Assembly (NCBI GenBank): GCA_905221605.1
Contig: CAJNDS010002693.1
Span: 230,782 to 294,781, forward strand
DNA length: 64,000 nucleotides
Direction: 5' to 3'
DNA from: Symbiodinium natans
Lineage: Eukaryota; Sar; Dinophyceae; Suessiales; Symbiodiniaceae
Shown: piece by piece, positions 28,191 through 39,093 of the stretch
Layout of the letters: each line of letters starts with the position of its first letter
Position numbering within the stretch: the stretch's first letter is position 1
Translations under genes and position numbers: made by a program
Notes under the pieces: generated by a model
Databases searched by the model: none
The model's input: the letters and a program-made list of their open reading frames with translations, nothing else
What the model was told of the DNA's origin: nothing

Positions 28191-31100
28191 AATGACACCA
28201 AACCTGCGCAGGGCACCCAAGTGCGCCATTAAAAATTGTTTGAAGTACATCACCGATAACTGTGGTCGCCGAAGCGGCAAGGCTCATGCCCGGAGGTACT
28301 TCTTATTGGTGAAATTCCTCAGTAAAGCCGAAACCGCCCTGCGCGATGAGGCTCAACAGTTACGCCAGGTGTGTCTTCTTGGCACCTTAACTGTCTTGTA
28401 ATACCCGTCCGGAGAGGCGAACTGACCTTTCCAAAAGGCGAAGCTAAGTTCAAAACCAGTGTGCTGAGAGAGGGAACGTTTCACCTCAGTTGGTGTTCTG
28501 GTGGTGCTGCTTTTTGCTGTTCTCTTCGTGGTGATGCTCTTGCTCGCTAATCCGGAACACCTCTTGCAAGTTGCAAATCAGCTTTGCCTTCCCGACACTT
28601 TCCCTGCTTCTTGCCTGAAGACAACTGACTGCACAGTGGAAGACACCAAGACTGAAGTGCAGGTTCGTAACTAGCGCTTCTTATTTCGCTGCGGGAAGTG
28701 CCCATTCAGAATACCATCCGCAGTTCTCATTGAAGGACTTGCACGTTTCCGGGCGGCGATGCTCTGCCTGCTAGCAGTGCCACCGCGACAGCTGGTGACA
28801 CATTCACTTGAAGGTGTGTTTGCCTTGTCCATCCGCGAGCGTGTTAATGCGCATTGAAGGCAAGGAGCAACCCTCCACCACGCTATGCTGGGAACTTGGC
28901 TGTTTTGGACTCCTTGAATGTCTCCGACCCTCCACTTGGATGCGGTGACTGGCAAGGCACACCGTTTCCGTTGGCGCATACAACGTGTGCCGGTCGTGGC
29001 ATGTTCACCATAAAGGGAGCTTTTCGAAATGGATGGCGGTTTTGTTTTCTGGCAATTGCGCCCGCATTTTGCGTTGGTGTTGCCGGTACTCTCAAGCGGA
29101 ATGTTAGAATGGTGCTGGACTGGCTTGAGCAGCCTTGGAATTGGAAGCCGATCTCTAGGATGCACCTTTTGCGTATAAGGTAGCTAGCAGTGGTGTGTTG
29201 CGGATTGGCAGCACGTTGCTTGGGATTGCACAATGGCGCCAAGGCAAAGCAGGTATCTGCCGATGCTTGCCTTGATGTTTGATAGAAAAGGCTGTCGGGC
29301 TTGAAGAACCGGTTTTGGATGAAGTAATCGAAAGTCAAGGCAGATTGCCTTGAATGTAAGAGGCAGGCGTCTGCCTGTGTTTGAACCATGATGGTGGCTG
29401 CCTCGGACACTGGGCTTTTCCTCACGTTTTGCTCCTTCCCTCTCCTCTTGGGGCCTCGTGTTTTGGGGTGGGGGGTTGGAGGGGTGGCCCTTTCACGATT
29501 TCACCGCTCGCCGTTGCCGAGCATGTAGAGTTTCTTTGGTATCCCTGTTTCTTTGATGTCCGCATTTGTTGCCTCGACCTGCTCGCGATTGGTGCAGAGC
29601 AGCTAAGGACATTTGCGATCTTCTTTCGGTTGTCTCCGTTCTCCGAGATCGGCGTCTTCCGGTGTCTACATTTCCCCCGGACGGCAGTGTTTTTGCTGCT
29701 TTTTTCCTTGGTTGTATGGTTGTAAGACTATGTAGCCATAGCTGTCCTTGCCGTTTTTTCTTCGTAGGTCTTACGCATATCCCCTACAGCCCGGACAATG
29801 CAATTTTTTTGCTGAGAATCCCACAAGGAGTCCCACCAAGCACCCCTGGAGCGCCGCCCAAGGGAATTATTTTCTGATTTTTGAACCCAAAAGGATATTA
29901 AACATAATGTTTTTATTAAGGTCCTAAGGGGAGTATAGACTATATCACAGCACTGAGTGGGCCGAAGCATAGGATATGGTGCACTTTGGAAACTTATGAT
30001 GTAGCTGTTGTTACGTCGTGCTAGTTGAATACTTAAGAGTGCATGCTGCGGCACCTGCCACCATTTTTTGCCGGATGTGTGAGAATCAACTTTGTAGTCA
30101 GATTTGTAGTGTGATGGTCCAGTTGCATAGCGTCTCTCTTCACCTTCTTCCCGGTATCTGTCTGCTGATGCGCCAGTAAGCGGCTTTTTCAGAGTGTAGA
30201 TGTGCTTGCGTTGCACCGTTCTACGCATGGCCGAATGTCCCTTTCTCCGTTTGCGTTTGCTGTAAGGGCATGTCCACATTGTCGTAACTCACCTTCACGC
30301 CTTGCATGATCTACCTTGCCACTCCTCCTTGTGAACGCCGTGATTGCAGGAATACACGCAGGGACGACAAAGTCACAGCATCAAAACCTTTTTTTTAGAA
30401 ACACACTTTCTTGCATCTGTTGGTATGGATTCTTCTTTAGATTTTGAGTTCGCAGCAACGGCTGCAGCTCAGTGGTCCGGGTGGTAGACCAAGCAGTAGA
30501 CAGCCTCGGGTCCTTTTGGTATGCCTTGCCGATTTCGGCGTTTTTGGCGGCTCTTTTCGAAACGAACGAGAGTAGCGCGGTACAGGATAGTTGGCTGAGG
30601 TATGCCAGAACCTTGTGTCCCCATCCCGTATGCATGCACGTGCAAGCTACAAGTTCTCATGGTCACATAAACCATTGCACAGGATCACGATGTGAAGCTG
30701 AACATGCTGTCGAATTGCCCTGTGCTGCCAGAAGTAGCAATACTGCTGCTGACATCACGGCTCGTCCTCATCGTATCAACAGCATGAGCGGATGTGTTTG
30801 TATTTTGTTACTCATGTCTTCACGAGTTGCTAGCGCTTGTTGTAGAGCCACATGACGATGAGCAACATGACCTCAGCCTATGTGTAGCGTTTTGTGCGCA
30901 AGACTCGTATGACCCTGACTATCCTCTTGCACTCCCTCAGGCCCCCGGAACTTGAGGTAAAAAAGCCCGCGGCTTGTTGAGCACATTCGTTTCAACAGCA
31001 GCTGAACGGCATTCGCTGATGCCTCAGATGGGCGTGAGTGGTGTTTGGATGTTTGGCACATGGCTTCGGCTTGAAAATGGCTGCTAGTAGTTGAGGCTTT

Positions 31101-31547
31101 CTGAAAGAAAAGGGTTTGTTTTGGCGGCGTGGTTTGTTTAAGAGGATCTATTTTTTTCCATTCTATTCGGGTAGCAAAGACGGGCCAAGAACCAGGTAGT
31201 TTCTTCAGGCACGCCAAGCTTGTGGGCTTAAGGTTTACGGTTGCAGTCTGTCATGCGGCGCTGCAGAAGTTTCTGATGGCCCTTGCGGTGCGAAGACAGC
31301 AGGTTATGGTTTTGGGGATTTGGTTTGGGGCTACGGCTTGTGGCTTAACTAGTGTTTCATTCGGAGCCAGTGACTAACTATGGTTGCTGAGGTTGACACC
31401 ATGTCGCACGCGACGTGCTCCTATTGGCCTGGTCCAGCTGCACGTTCATCGACAGAGTTGACCATTCTGAAAAGATGGCTGAAGCTTAAACATCTCACGT
31501 TTTTGATTGTAAGCAAATCCTGGAAATCTAGCACCCTGAGGGCGAAC
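28191..31547. other. Region without a confident gene
   Basis: Short open frames only. The most protein-like are 29590-29710 plus (AAKDICDLLSVVSVLRDRRL) and 30480-30610 minus (ALLSFVSKRAAKNAEIGKAY), neither recognised. Both could be exons of host genes. There is no heptamer array until about 31700 and no RNA gene that I can see. Confidence 0.4.
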
Positions 31548-34500
31548 ATGCCTCGCAGGTACCAAAACAAATGGGTGGAGTGCATGCAGGAGCTCATGGA
31601 GCAGGCGTTTGCAAGCAACGGGAAGTGTCCGTTGAGTGAGTTCACCTCTTAGTCGGTTTAGCCGGCACGTGCGTGTATGGCATGTGGTTTCCTCTGATTC
31701 AGAGTTTAGGGCGCGGGGTTTAGAGCTTACATAGTCCACTGGCCTCGCTCGGTCTCAGTCTTTGTAGGTAAGGTACCTCATGGCAAGCGCGCAGCATACG
31801 CTCACCCATGTCAACATATGTCAAGACTCTGAAAAAGGCTACGAGCGTTCAACCCTCTGTGGCAAACGCCATCATCTACGTGCTGTTGATGCTGCACACA
31901 GACATCTGCTTTTAGGGTGGCAACACATCCTTGTACTGTCAACCCCTCTCCCCGACCCCCGAAACCCTGAAACTCTAGCGAAGCGGTAGTAGCCTCGTAG
32001 CTGCAGTTTCATCATGGAGAAGCCCCTAAAACCTCAACCCTAATCCTAAACCCTAAACCCTAAACCCTAAACCCTAAACCCTAAAACCCTAAACCCTAAA
32101 CCCTAAACCCTAAACCCTAAACCCTAAACCCTAAACCCTAAACCCTAAACCCTGAACCCTGAACCCTGAACCCTAAACCCTAAACCCTAAACCCTAAACC
32201 CTAAACCTCAGCCCTAAACCCTATGTGAAACGTCGAGTTTGGGTTCTCGAGTCTCATTGCGGAGGTGCAAATTGAGTACCTGCCCGTGGATGCGAAGGAG
32301 ACTTGCGCACAAGCTTTTGCCTTCCAAGCCTCGGGGCAAACCCTAATAAGAGGGTTAAACCCTCTTCTTGTTTTTACAAACATTCCTTTGCTAGTGGTTT
32401 TTGAAAACCCCTCTTCTGGTAGGGTTTTTCAAAACCCTCTTCTGCTCTCTGAAAGACGCAAGCCCGAAGCCTCTGAATCTAATGCCAAGCGTACCCTCAA
32501 GCGAACCGTTTAGCATTTCCGCCTTGAGTTGTTCAGAAAGGCTAAACATCACTGGTGTCCATGCTGGGAAAGCCCAGACTCCTTGGGACCGCAAATCCTA
32601 AATCCTCGGAGCTCCGTGTGTAGCTCCAAAATTCTACACCGCAAAGCCCTAAGCCCAAAGCCCCTAAGCCCCACGACCCTTAACCCACAGACCCTTAAAC
32701 CCCAAAACCCGAAATTCAAACTGCTCTAAACATTGCACCCCAAATAAACATCAATCCTATGATAAGGCCCGCCCAACCACATACCGTACCCCCCTGTCCC
32801 CCCCACGACCTCAAAGCCTTAAGCCCTAAGCCCGAAGCCCGAAGCCCCAATAAGCCTGAAGAATCCGTATTTTCGGAAAGTCCGATGGCGAGGAGAACGG
32901 GCAGCACTTCGAACCAGGGCCATCACCCCATTGTTTCAGGGTTTTTCATAGTTTGGGTTTGAGTCGGTTTGAGGTTTAGGGTTCCTTTTTTGAGGCATGC
33001 TTGTTTGATGTTTACGAAACCGGAGACCCCGAGATTCATCCCTGTGTGTGCATCCTCTTCGATGGGGTTCAGGGTTCAGGGTTCGGGGTTCGGGGTTCAG
33101 GGTTCAAGGTCAAGTGAAGATTTTCTGCGGCTGTTCATCGGGCAGAGTTCGACTTCTTTTTCGATAGCCGCGAGCCACGATCGGAAACCCTAACCTTCTT
33201 CAGCAAAACGGGGGACCGTGAGAGCTGTTTTTTTTTTGCTTTTTCGATTTTTGTCTACCATGGTGTCCCATATATATATATATCCAAATTAATGGGTTCT
33301 GAAGTATGGGCTCTTGGGTTTGAAAAGCTTCTGAAGGGTCCATGTGAAGGTACCATGTAAGCTACCCCAAGACGAGGTTCCAGCACTTCGCACTCCTGTA
33401 CATCAAGTACTTGCAGATCTACAGGCATCGGGCATGCCACCAATCGCGCTTGAGGAACTAGGTGGGACTTTACTACAACTTTATCACTTTATAAGTTTCG
33501 GGTTCCTCTAATTTCATATCAAGGGAGCTAAAAGTTAAACTTGTATTGGGGGGTTCAAGAGCAACCAAGGGAAGTGGGGCAGAGTGGTACTGGAAGGTTT
33601 CTGGGTACTTCTAGGCGCAAGCAGAACTGCACTTGTAAGCATGCTTCACTCCTCTAAGTAGGTTAGAAGTATAGTTGTATTTTGGGGTGCACCTCCAAGT
33701 AGAGCAAATTCGGAAGAACGCCAAGCAGGTCCTGGCGTCAGTGCCCTCTAAACCCGAAGCCCCAAATCCTAAATCCTAAATCCTAAACCCACAACCCAAA
33801 CCGCAAACCCCAAGCCCCAAACCCAAAACCCAAACCCTACACCCTAAACACTAAACCCATGAAGGACTGTTAGTTTAAGGGGGAACATCCCAACCCTAAT
33901 CCCACACCCAAAACCCAAACGCCCCACGTGAAGACCAGAGCCGGAGCCTCTGAGCTTTCACCAAGCAGACCTGATCTTTCCGGCTTGGGGCTTGGGGGCT
34001 GAAACCGTAACCCTTAAACCTAAACCCTCAACCCCAAAAACCCTAAACCCTAAACCCTAAACCCTCAACCCTAAACCCTAAACCCCAAACCCCAAACCCT
34101 AAGCTCTAAGCCGTAAGCCCTGAAGCGAGGCTTTTGACCCGAAACCCGAATTCCTAGGCATTGAGCCCTGGGGGGGCCTTGAACCCCAAAGTAAACGTTC
34201 CAGGACGTTCTATCACAAGCCTTGGGGAAGGCATGAGTATGTCTGTGGTTTGGGGTTTAGGGTGTAGGGATAGTATACCATAGCAACTCTGAACCCCGCA
34301 ACGGGAATGTCTTGCTTCAAGGTTTCAGGAGGCACGTGCGGTTTGGGGTTTAGGGCCCCGGCTTCACTGATCCTGCCTGGGGTGAGGCTGATCATCTTCA
34401 AACCCGAAACTCTAAGCCAAGAACCCTGAACCCTGAAACCTGAACCCTAAACCCTAAACCCTAAACCCTAAGCCCTAAATCCTAAACCCTAAACCTTACC

Positions 34501-37500
34501 TTAGATGTAAACTCTGCCAGGAAGCTAGAGGAGTGCCACGACCAGATGGTGCACCCGCAAAAGCGCGGCAGCATCAAGAAGGCTGGGCTGGGCAGCTGAA
34601 GCGGCAGCCTGGGCTGGGTTTAGGGTTTAGGGTTTAGGGTTTAGGGTTTAGGGTTTTAGGGTTTAGGGTTTAGTCTTTTGGGGTTTAGGGTTTAGGGTTT
34701 TGGGTCTAGGGTTTAGGGTTTAGGGTAGAGGGTCTGCCCAGATCTCCTGCCTTTAGTATGTCAAGCCCTGCAAGATATTAGAGTTATAGGATATACATGT
34801 TTATTCCGAACACCCCATTCCGATATTGCACATAAACTGCAGCAATATTTTGTATATAGTTCTATCGCAACATAGGACACGGTATTCTGCTCATGCGCCA
34901 GTTACAAGAGTCTGACACTCTGCCAAGCCTCACAGTGGTGGGCTTCTGGAAGTGGTCGGATGAGCTGGCAGGTCTTGAAGAGCACCATCATCCGAATCCT
35001 GGAACTCAAGGAGCAGGCGGCATGTGGGGTATTGGGTTTAGGGATTTAGGTTTCGGGCTCAGGGGTTGGGGTTCGGGGGGTTTAGGGAGTGGAGTGTATA
35101 CGTGGAAGGACCTCGCACAAAGGCCCAACCCTTGAGCCTCAGACCCTTAGGCCCGAAACCTTAAACCCTTAGGCTCTGATTTCTCAAGCCCCTGGCACTT
35201 CATCCTACGCCCTGAAGCCTTCACCCCACACCCTCCAACCTTGAACCCCGTGCCCTAAACCCTAAACCCTAAACCCTAAACCCTAAACCTTAAATCCTAA
35301 ACCCCACACCCTAACTCTTTTCTGCATGGACCATTCCAGGACGGGCTTAAAGGTTGAATCCCCTGAAGCGCTGAAGTGGGCACACTGAGTGCTGGGTGTG
35401 GCTTGGAAGCTTAGCCATCAGGACTAAATGGGGGTTTGCGAAAATAGGGGACCCCACTATCGTCCCCGCCCAAACCGTAGGATTCCCTTATACCAAGAAC
35501 CCCAATAAGGGTACCCCTAATATCGTCAACCCCCAAATATGACCCCAGCCTTGCCGCTCTTCCTTCCTTCCTTCCTTCCGTCCCAAAGCTTGAATCCCAG
35601 AACCTTGCGGACCCTCAGCCTGAAACCCTCGACCCAGGACCCTACAGAATGCTAAGCCCTAAGCCCGAAACCCTAAACTCCCAACCCTAAACCCCAAACC
35701 CCAAACCCTAAATCCTAAGCCCCAAACCAACCCTAAACCCTAAACCCTAAACCCTAAACCCTAAACCCTAAACCCTAAACCCTAAACCCTAAACTCTCAA
35801 CCCTCAACCCTATACCCTAAACCCTAAGCCCGAAACCGCAGCTCATCACCTTCAACCTCCGGCCTCTCAACCGCTTCGTCGCCCTCGACGAGGCCGGAGG
35901 GGAGGGGGGGGCGGTTTTGGTTTGCTGGCTTAGGGTTTAGGGTTTAGGGTTTCGGGTTTAGGGTTTAGGGTTTAGGGTTTAGAGATGAGAGTTTAGGGTT
36001 TCGGGAGTTGAGGGTTTCAGGGTCTCAAGAGGGGTTTCAGGGTCTTAAGGGGTTTAGGGTTCAGGGAGTTGAAGGTTTCAGGGTCTTAAGGGTTTCGGCT
36101 TGAGGATTTTATGGGTTTCGGGTGTTTGGGGCTTGGGCTTCGGGGAGTCTACGGTGTGTCAGTGGTCAGCATTGAGCGTTTCATGGGGCTTACGATGTAG
36201 GGCAAACCCCAACACCGTAAGTCCCTAAACCTCGCAAGCGCCCCTCCAGAAATCTTAGGGAAGTTCCATGGTCCCTCAGTATGGTCCCCTTGCCTTTTTT
36301 AAAGGGGTATGGGCCCTTGGATTGTGCAGGGTATAGAAGGGGTATATACGGCCTCCCCCATTAAAGGGCGCATCTTAAGGACCATGCCACGACCCCCAAG
36401 ACAGAAGCAGCTTGAAAGAAAAGGGGCCTTCCGAGATTAGGGGGGTACCTTCTTGGGGTCCTTATGATACTGGAATCCCACTATTTGGGGCCCTAAATCC
36501 TAAACCCTAAATCCTAAACCCTAAACCCTAAACAATAAACTTTAAACCCTAAACCCTAAACCCAAACCCTAAACCCTCAACCCGAAACCCTAACCCTAAA
36601 CCCAAACCCTAAACCCTAAACCCTAAATCCTAAACCCTAAACCCTAAACCCTAAACCCTCAACCGAGGGGTCCCTTGTTTTCGTAAGCCCCCAGAGAACA
36701 ACCAAGCCCAGGTGCTAACGGACCTCAAGCTCAACCCGGAGACCGTAGAGTGGAAGGCGCGCTTCCTTTTTTTATTTATATTTTTATATTTTTGAAGTTT
36801 TTTTGTGTTTTATTTTCTTTCCTTTGTTGTTACTTTAGTTGTTTTTTGGTGGTTTTGCCCTTAGCGCTTTGAAAGGTTTAGGGCTTTGGGGTTTGTTATT
36901 TTTTTTGGGCCTATGGTTTTTAGATGATTTCATATGCGAGAACATACCGTAGTGCACTAGAGTGTGCCTTACATGCTGGTACGGGTCTATAGTAAATATA
37001 CTGTAACTATAACAACAAGATGTTTACGGGGTTCTTAAGGGAGGGGGAGTTCAAAGGGGTAGGTACCTGGGGAACGTTAGAGGGAAGCCTGGGGAGCCTT
37101 CAGGGAGTAGTGGGGAGTCTTAGAGAACCTTGTGTTACATACCTCGCTTGAACCACCCCCTCCCCTAAGAACCCTATAGTAGTATAACAAACAAGACCAT
37201 AGCGACACACTATGACCATTGGGATGTTCCCCCCCCTATACTACCAGTCCTTAGTAGGGGATTATAATAGGGGGTGCTAGAATTCCTTTTCAGGACTCTT
37301 TGTATAAGGGGGAACCTCCCAAACCCCATAATACTCTAACAAGCAAGACGTTGTTGACCCTCCAAGGTTCCCCTAAGCCTCTAAACCTCTAAAACCTCTA
37401 AACCTCTAAAACCTCTAAAACCTCTAAAACCTCTAAAACCTCTAAAACCTCTAAAACCTCTAAAACCTCTAAACCTCCAAACCTCTAAAACCCTCTAAAC

Positions 37501-38088
37501 CCCTAAACCCTACACCGCAACCCTAAACAGCCAAATTCAGCTCCCAGGTGCCCCGCTACTTCCTGGATGGCAAGGAGTGCCGTGAGGAGATCGAGGACAA
37601 GCAGCACAAGATCGACCACTGCCGGGCAGCCCAGGGTCGTTGACTGGCTGGCTTCGTAGGGAATATGAGGGAATTTGGGGGGCCCTATTATACTCCCTTT
37701 AAAGACTCCCTTAGAGAGTAGAGGGAATCTGGGGGCCCTATTATACTCCCTTTAAGGAATTCCCTCAAAGGGTATACATAGGGCCCTTATATACTCCCTT
37801 GAAAGACTCCCTACCAAAGGGGTATACATAAAGCCCCTCATCTTCGCCCCCTTTTGAGGGGCTTCTTCTCGGACTTCGGGCCCAGGCTTTGAAATCCCAA
37901 ACCCTGAGGCCCTCGAGCCCTACACCCGAAACCCTAAACCCTAGAACCTTAAACCCTAAACCCTACACCCTACACCCTAAATCCTTTGAACCCCTAGAAC
38001 CCTAAAACCCTCTTTGGTTCCAGGGCTGGGCGTCTTCGGCATGTCTCTCGATCCCGACGACCTGCTGGACAAGAAGGACCCCTTTGAG
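31548..38088 (+). CDS. DRC11: DRC11/IQCA1-like gene, exons of the N-terminal region
   Basis: DRC11 is a dynein regulatory complex subunit of motile cilia with a helical N-terminus, IQ motif and AAA+ domain. Exons, in order: 31548-31604 (MPRRYQNKWVECMQELMEQ, tentative first exon), 33377-33424 (FQHFALLYIKYLQIYR), 34521-34581 (KLEECHDQMVHPQKRGSIKK), 34972-35016 (VLKSTIIRILELKEQ), 35842-35892 (LITFNLRPLNRFVALDE), 36712-36756 (VLTDLKLNPETVEWK), 37548-37635 (VPRYFLDGKECREEIEDKQ...), 38024-38088 (LGVFGMSLDPDDLLDKKDPFE). Joined, they follow the family pattern: YI..F..LE..YDQ(M/I)VHPQKR, RILELK, (L.D)KL.P, (I/V)P.YF. Phases agree at every junction I could test. Donors are mostly GC, acceptors AG followed by G. 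Identity is from remembered family features, not a search. Confidence 0.72.
32032..32223 (-). repeat. CCCTAAA array before the 32238 exon-like segment
   Basis: About 26 near-perfect heptamers, among the longest clean runs here, ending within 15 bases of the exon-like segment. Strand given is the one reading TTTAGGG. Confidence 0.95.
32238..33225 (+). CDS. Three exon-like segments of unclear ownership (Ig/ASH-like flavour)
   Basis: Segments: 32238-32335 (LIAEVQIEYLPVDAKET, then AFAFQASG), about 32995-33072 (ACLFDVYETGDPEIHPCVCI) and about 33146-33225 (FDFFFDSREPRSETLTFFSK). Composition and splice-like borders suggest real coding sequence. The alternation of hydrophobic and polar residues with YLP and TGD recalls ASH/HYDIN-type beta domains of ciliary proteins. 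They lie between DRC11-like exons 1 and 2, where the family has no such domain. They could be a separate gene, or evidence that exon 1 is wrong. Confidence 0.4.
32570..32870 (-). repeat. Degenerate CCCTAAA-derived stretch
   Basis: Imperfect words (CCCTAAGC, CCCGAAGC, CCCTTAAC), the eroded form of the heptamer that fills much of these introns. Confidence 0.7.
33750..34120 (-). repeat. CCCTAAA arrays, partly degenerate
   Basis: Two clusters (33750-33865 and 34008-34120) in the intron between exons ending 33424 and starting 34521. Confidence 0.85.
34404..34498 (-). repeat. CCCTAAA array just before the 34521 acceptor
   Basis: Heptamers end about 20 bases upstream of the acceptor of the KLEECHDQ exon. 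Confidence 0.9.
34618..34732 (+). repeat. TTTAGGG array just after the 34581 donor
   Basis: Heptamers begin 36 bases downstream of the GC donor of the KLEECHDQ exon. Confidence 0.93.
35028..35310. repeat. TTTAGGG then CCCTAAA arrays filling one intron
   Basis: Degenerate G-rich words at 35028-35085, directly after the exon ending 35016, then C-rich words at 35135-35310: an inverted pair within one intron. Confidence 0.8.
35651..35838 (-). repeat. CCCTAAA array directly before the 35842 exon
   Basis: The array runs to within a few bases of the acceptor (GAAACCGCAG). Confidence 0.93.
35925..36120 (+). repeat. TTTAGGG array directly after the 35892 exon
   Basis: Starts about 30 bases after the GC donor; degenerates to TTTCAGGGT and TTTCGGG words distally. 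Confidence 0.92.
36488..36664 (-). repeat. CCCTAAA array before the 36712 exon
   Basis: Pairs by orientation with the G-rich array at 35925-36120 at the other end of the same intron. Confidence 0.93.
36757..37373. other. Intron interior without heptamers
   Basis: T-rich opening (36770-36860), then repeats of words like GGGGAACCTCCC and CCTTAGTAGGGGATTATA that recur, sometimes inverted, at 39640-39710, 40650 and 45890-45975. This looks like a second, low-copy dispersed motif around CTTATACTAACAGTCC(T)TAATAGGGG. Confidence 0.5.
37374..37535 (-). repeat. CCTCTAAA variant array before the 37548 exon
   Basis: A local homogenised variant, (A)CCTCTAAA, about 16 copies, then CCCTAAA. It shows that arrays expand in place. 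Confidence 0.92.
37636..37900. repeat. Near-tandem repeat TATTATACTCCCTTTAA in intron
   Basis: Words such as GGGGGCCCTATTATACTCCC (twice) and TATACTCCCTT recur four times between 37680 and 37810, unrelated to the heptamer. Confidence 0.6.
37901..38013 (-). repeat. CCCTAAA array before the 38024 exon
   Basis: Partly degenerate (CCCTACAC, CCTAGAAC), ending about 12 bases before the acceptor. Confidence 0.9.
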
Positions 38089-38219
38089 GCGGCGTCTTCG
38101 TTCCTGCTGAGTTGGCTCCCTTCAGGGTTTTCCGTGGGTTTGTTGCTCGTTGTTTTTGTTGATTTTCAGGGTTGCTCTTTGTCTTGGGGGGAGGTGGGGG
38201 GGCGGGAGGGGACGGCGAG

Positions 38220-38810
38220 GGGCTTAAACCCCAAACTCTCCACCCTAAACCCCAAACCCTCAACCCTAAACCCTAAACCGCAAACCCTCAATGCTGCTCT
38301 TGGCTCATGGGTGGCTCATGCTCCTTTTCTATGGTCCCGGGGAGGCCCCAAAACCTGACAGGTCGGGTTGACGACGGATCAGGCGGTGTGGCGCCCAGAT
38401 GAGGGTCTACTTGGAGGTTTAGGGGTACTTAGTAACCCTAAACCCTAAACCCTAAACCCTAAACCCTAAACCCTAAACCCTAAACCCTATGGTTTGGGGT
38501 TTCGGGTTTAGGGGTTTCGGGGTTTATGCATGCTATCCCTGCGGACATCCCAGGTGCGTCCACGGCTGAGACAACTAGCCCTTTAACCCAAACGCTCAAC
38601 CCTAAACCCTAAACCCTAAAGCCTAAACCCTAAACCCTAAACTCCCCACCTAAGTCGAGGCAATTCAGGCTTAGGCTCCAAAAAATAGTTTAAGAACCTC
38701 ACTTCTGCTCAGGAGGCTCAGTGGCAGGTGTTCCTAAAACATTGGGTTTGGGGGTTTCGGCCGGGTTTAAGGGTTTGGGGTTAAGGGTTTAGGGGATGCA
38801 GGGTTGAGGA
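38220..38810. repeat. Mixed-orientation heptamer arrays in one intron
   Basis: C-rich at 38224-38288, 38434-38490 and 38586-38645; G-rich at 38492-38528 and 38742-38800. Confidence 0.85.
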
Positions 38811-38977
38811 CTTAACGGCTGTAGGCGGCGTAGTTTTCGCATAACCGCAGGCCCCTAGGATTCTCGGTCCATAGCCCGATCTAAATACCTCTTGCGGAAG
38901 GCTTATAGGACGCGCCCTGCTTGGGAAATCCTTCCTGAAGCTCTCCCGAACAACTCTGGACACACGCACACCTGCCT

Positions 38978-39092
38978 AAACCCTCAGCCCGAAGCCCTAA
39001 ACCCTTAACGCCTAGAAGCTCCCAACTCCTATGCTCCAAACCCTACCACCCACATCCCTAAACCCCTAAAACCCCCCCTAAGCCCTAAGAAA
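38978..39092 (-). repeat. CCCTAAA-derived array before the 39094 exon
   Basis: Degenerate, abutting the acceptor of the exon reading MDSEVAIIQKN. Confidence 0.82.
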
Positions 39093-39093
39093 G

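Noticed and set aside
28400-28480. tRNA-like GTTCAAAACC segment
   Set aside because: No acceptor stem, D arm or anticodon arm can be drawn around it.
37374-37535. CRISPR-like direct repeats
   Set aside because: Units are tandem without unique spacers, and the window is eukaryotic.
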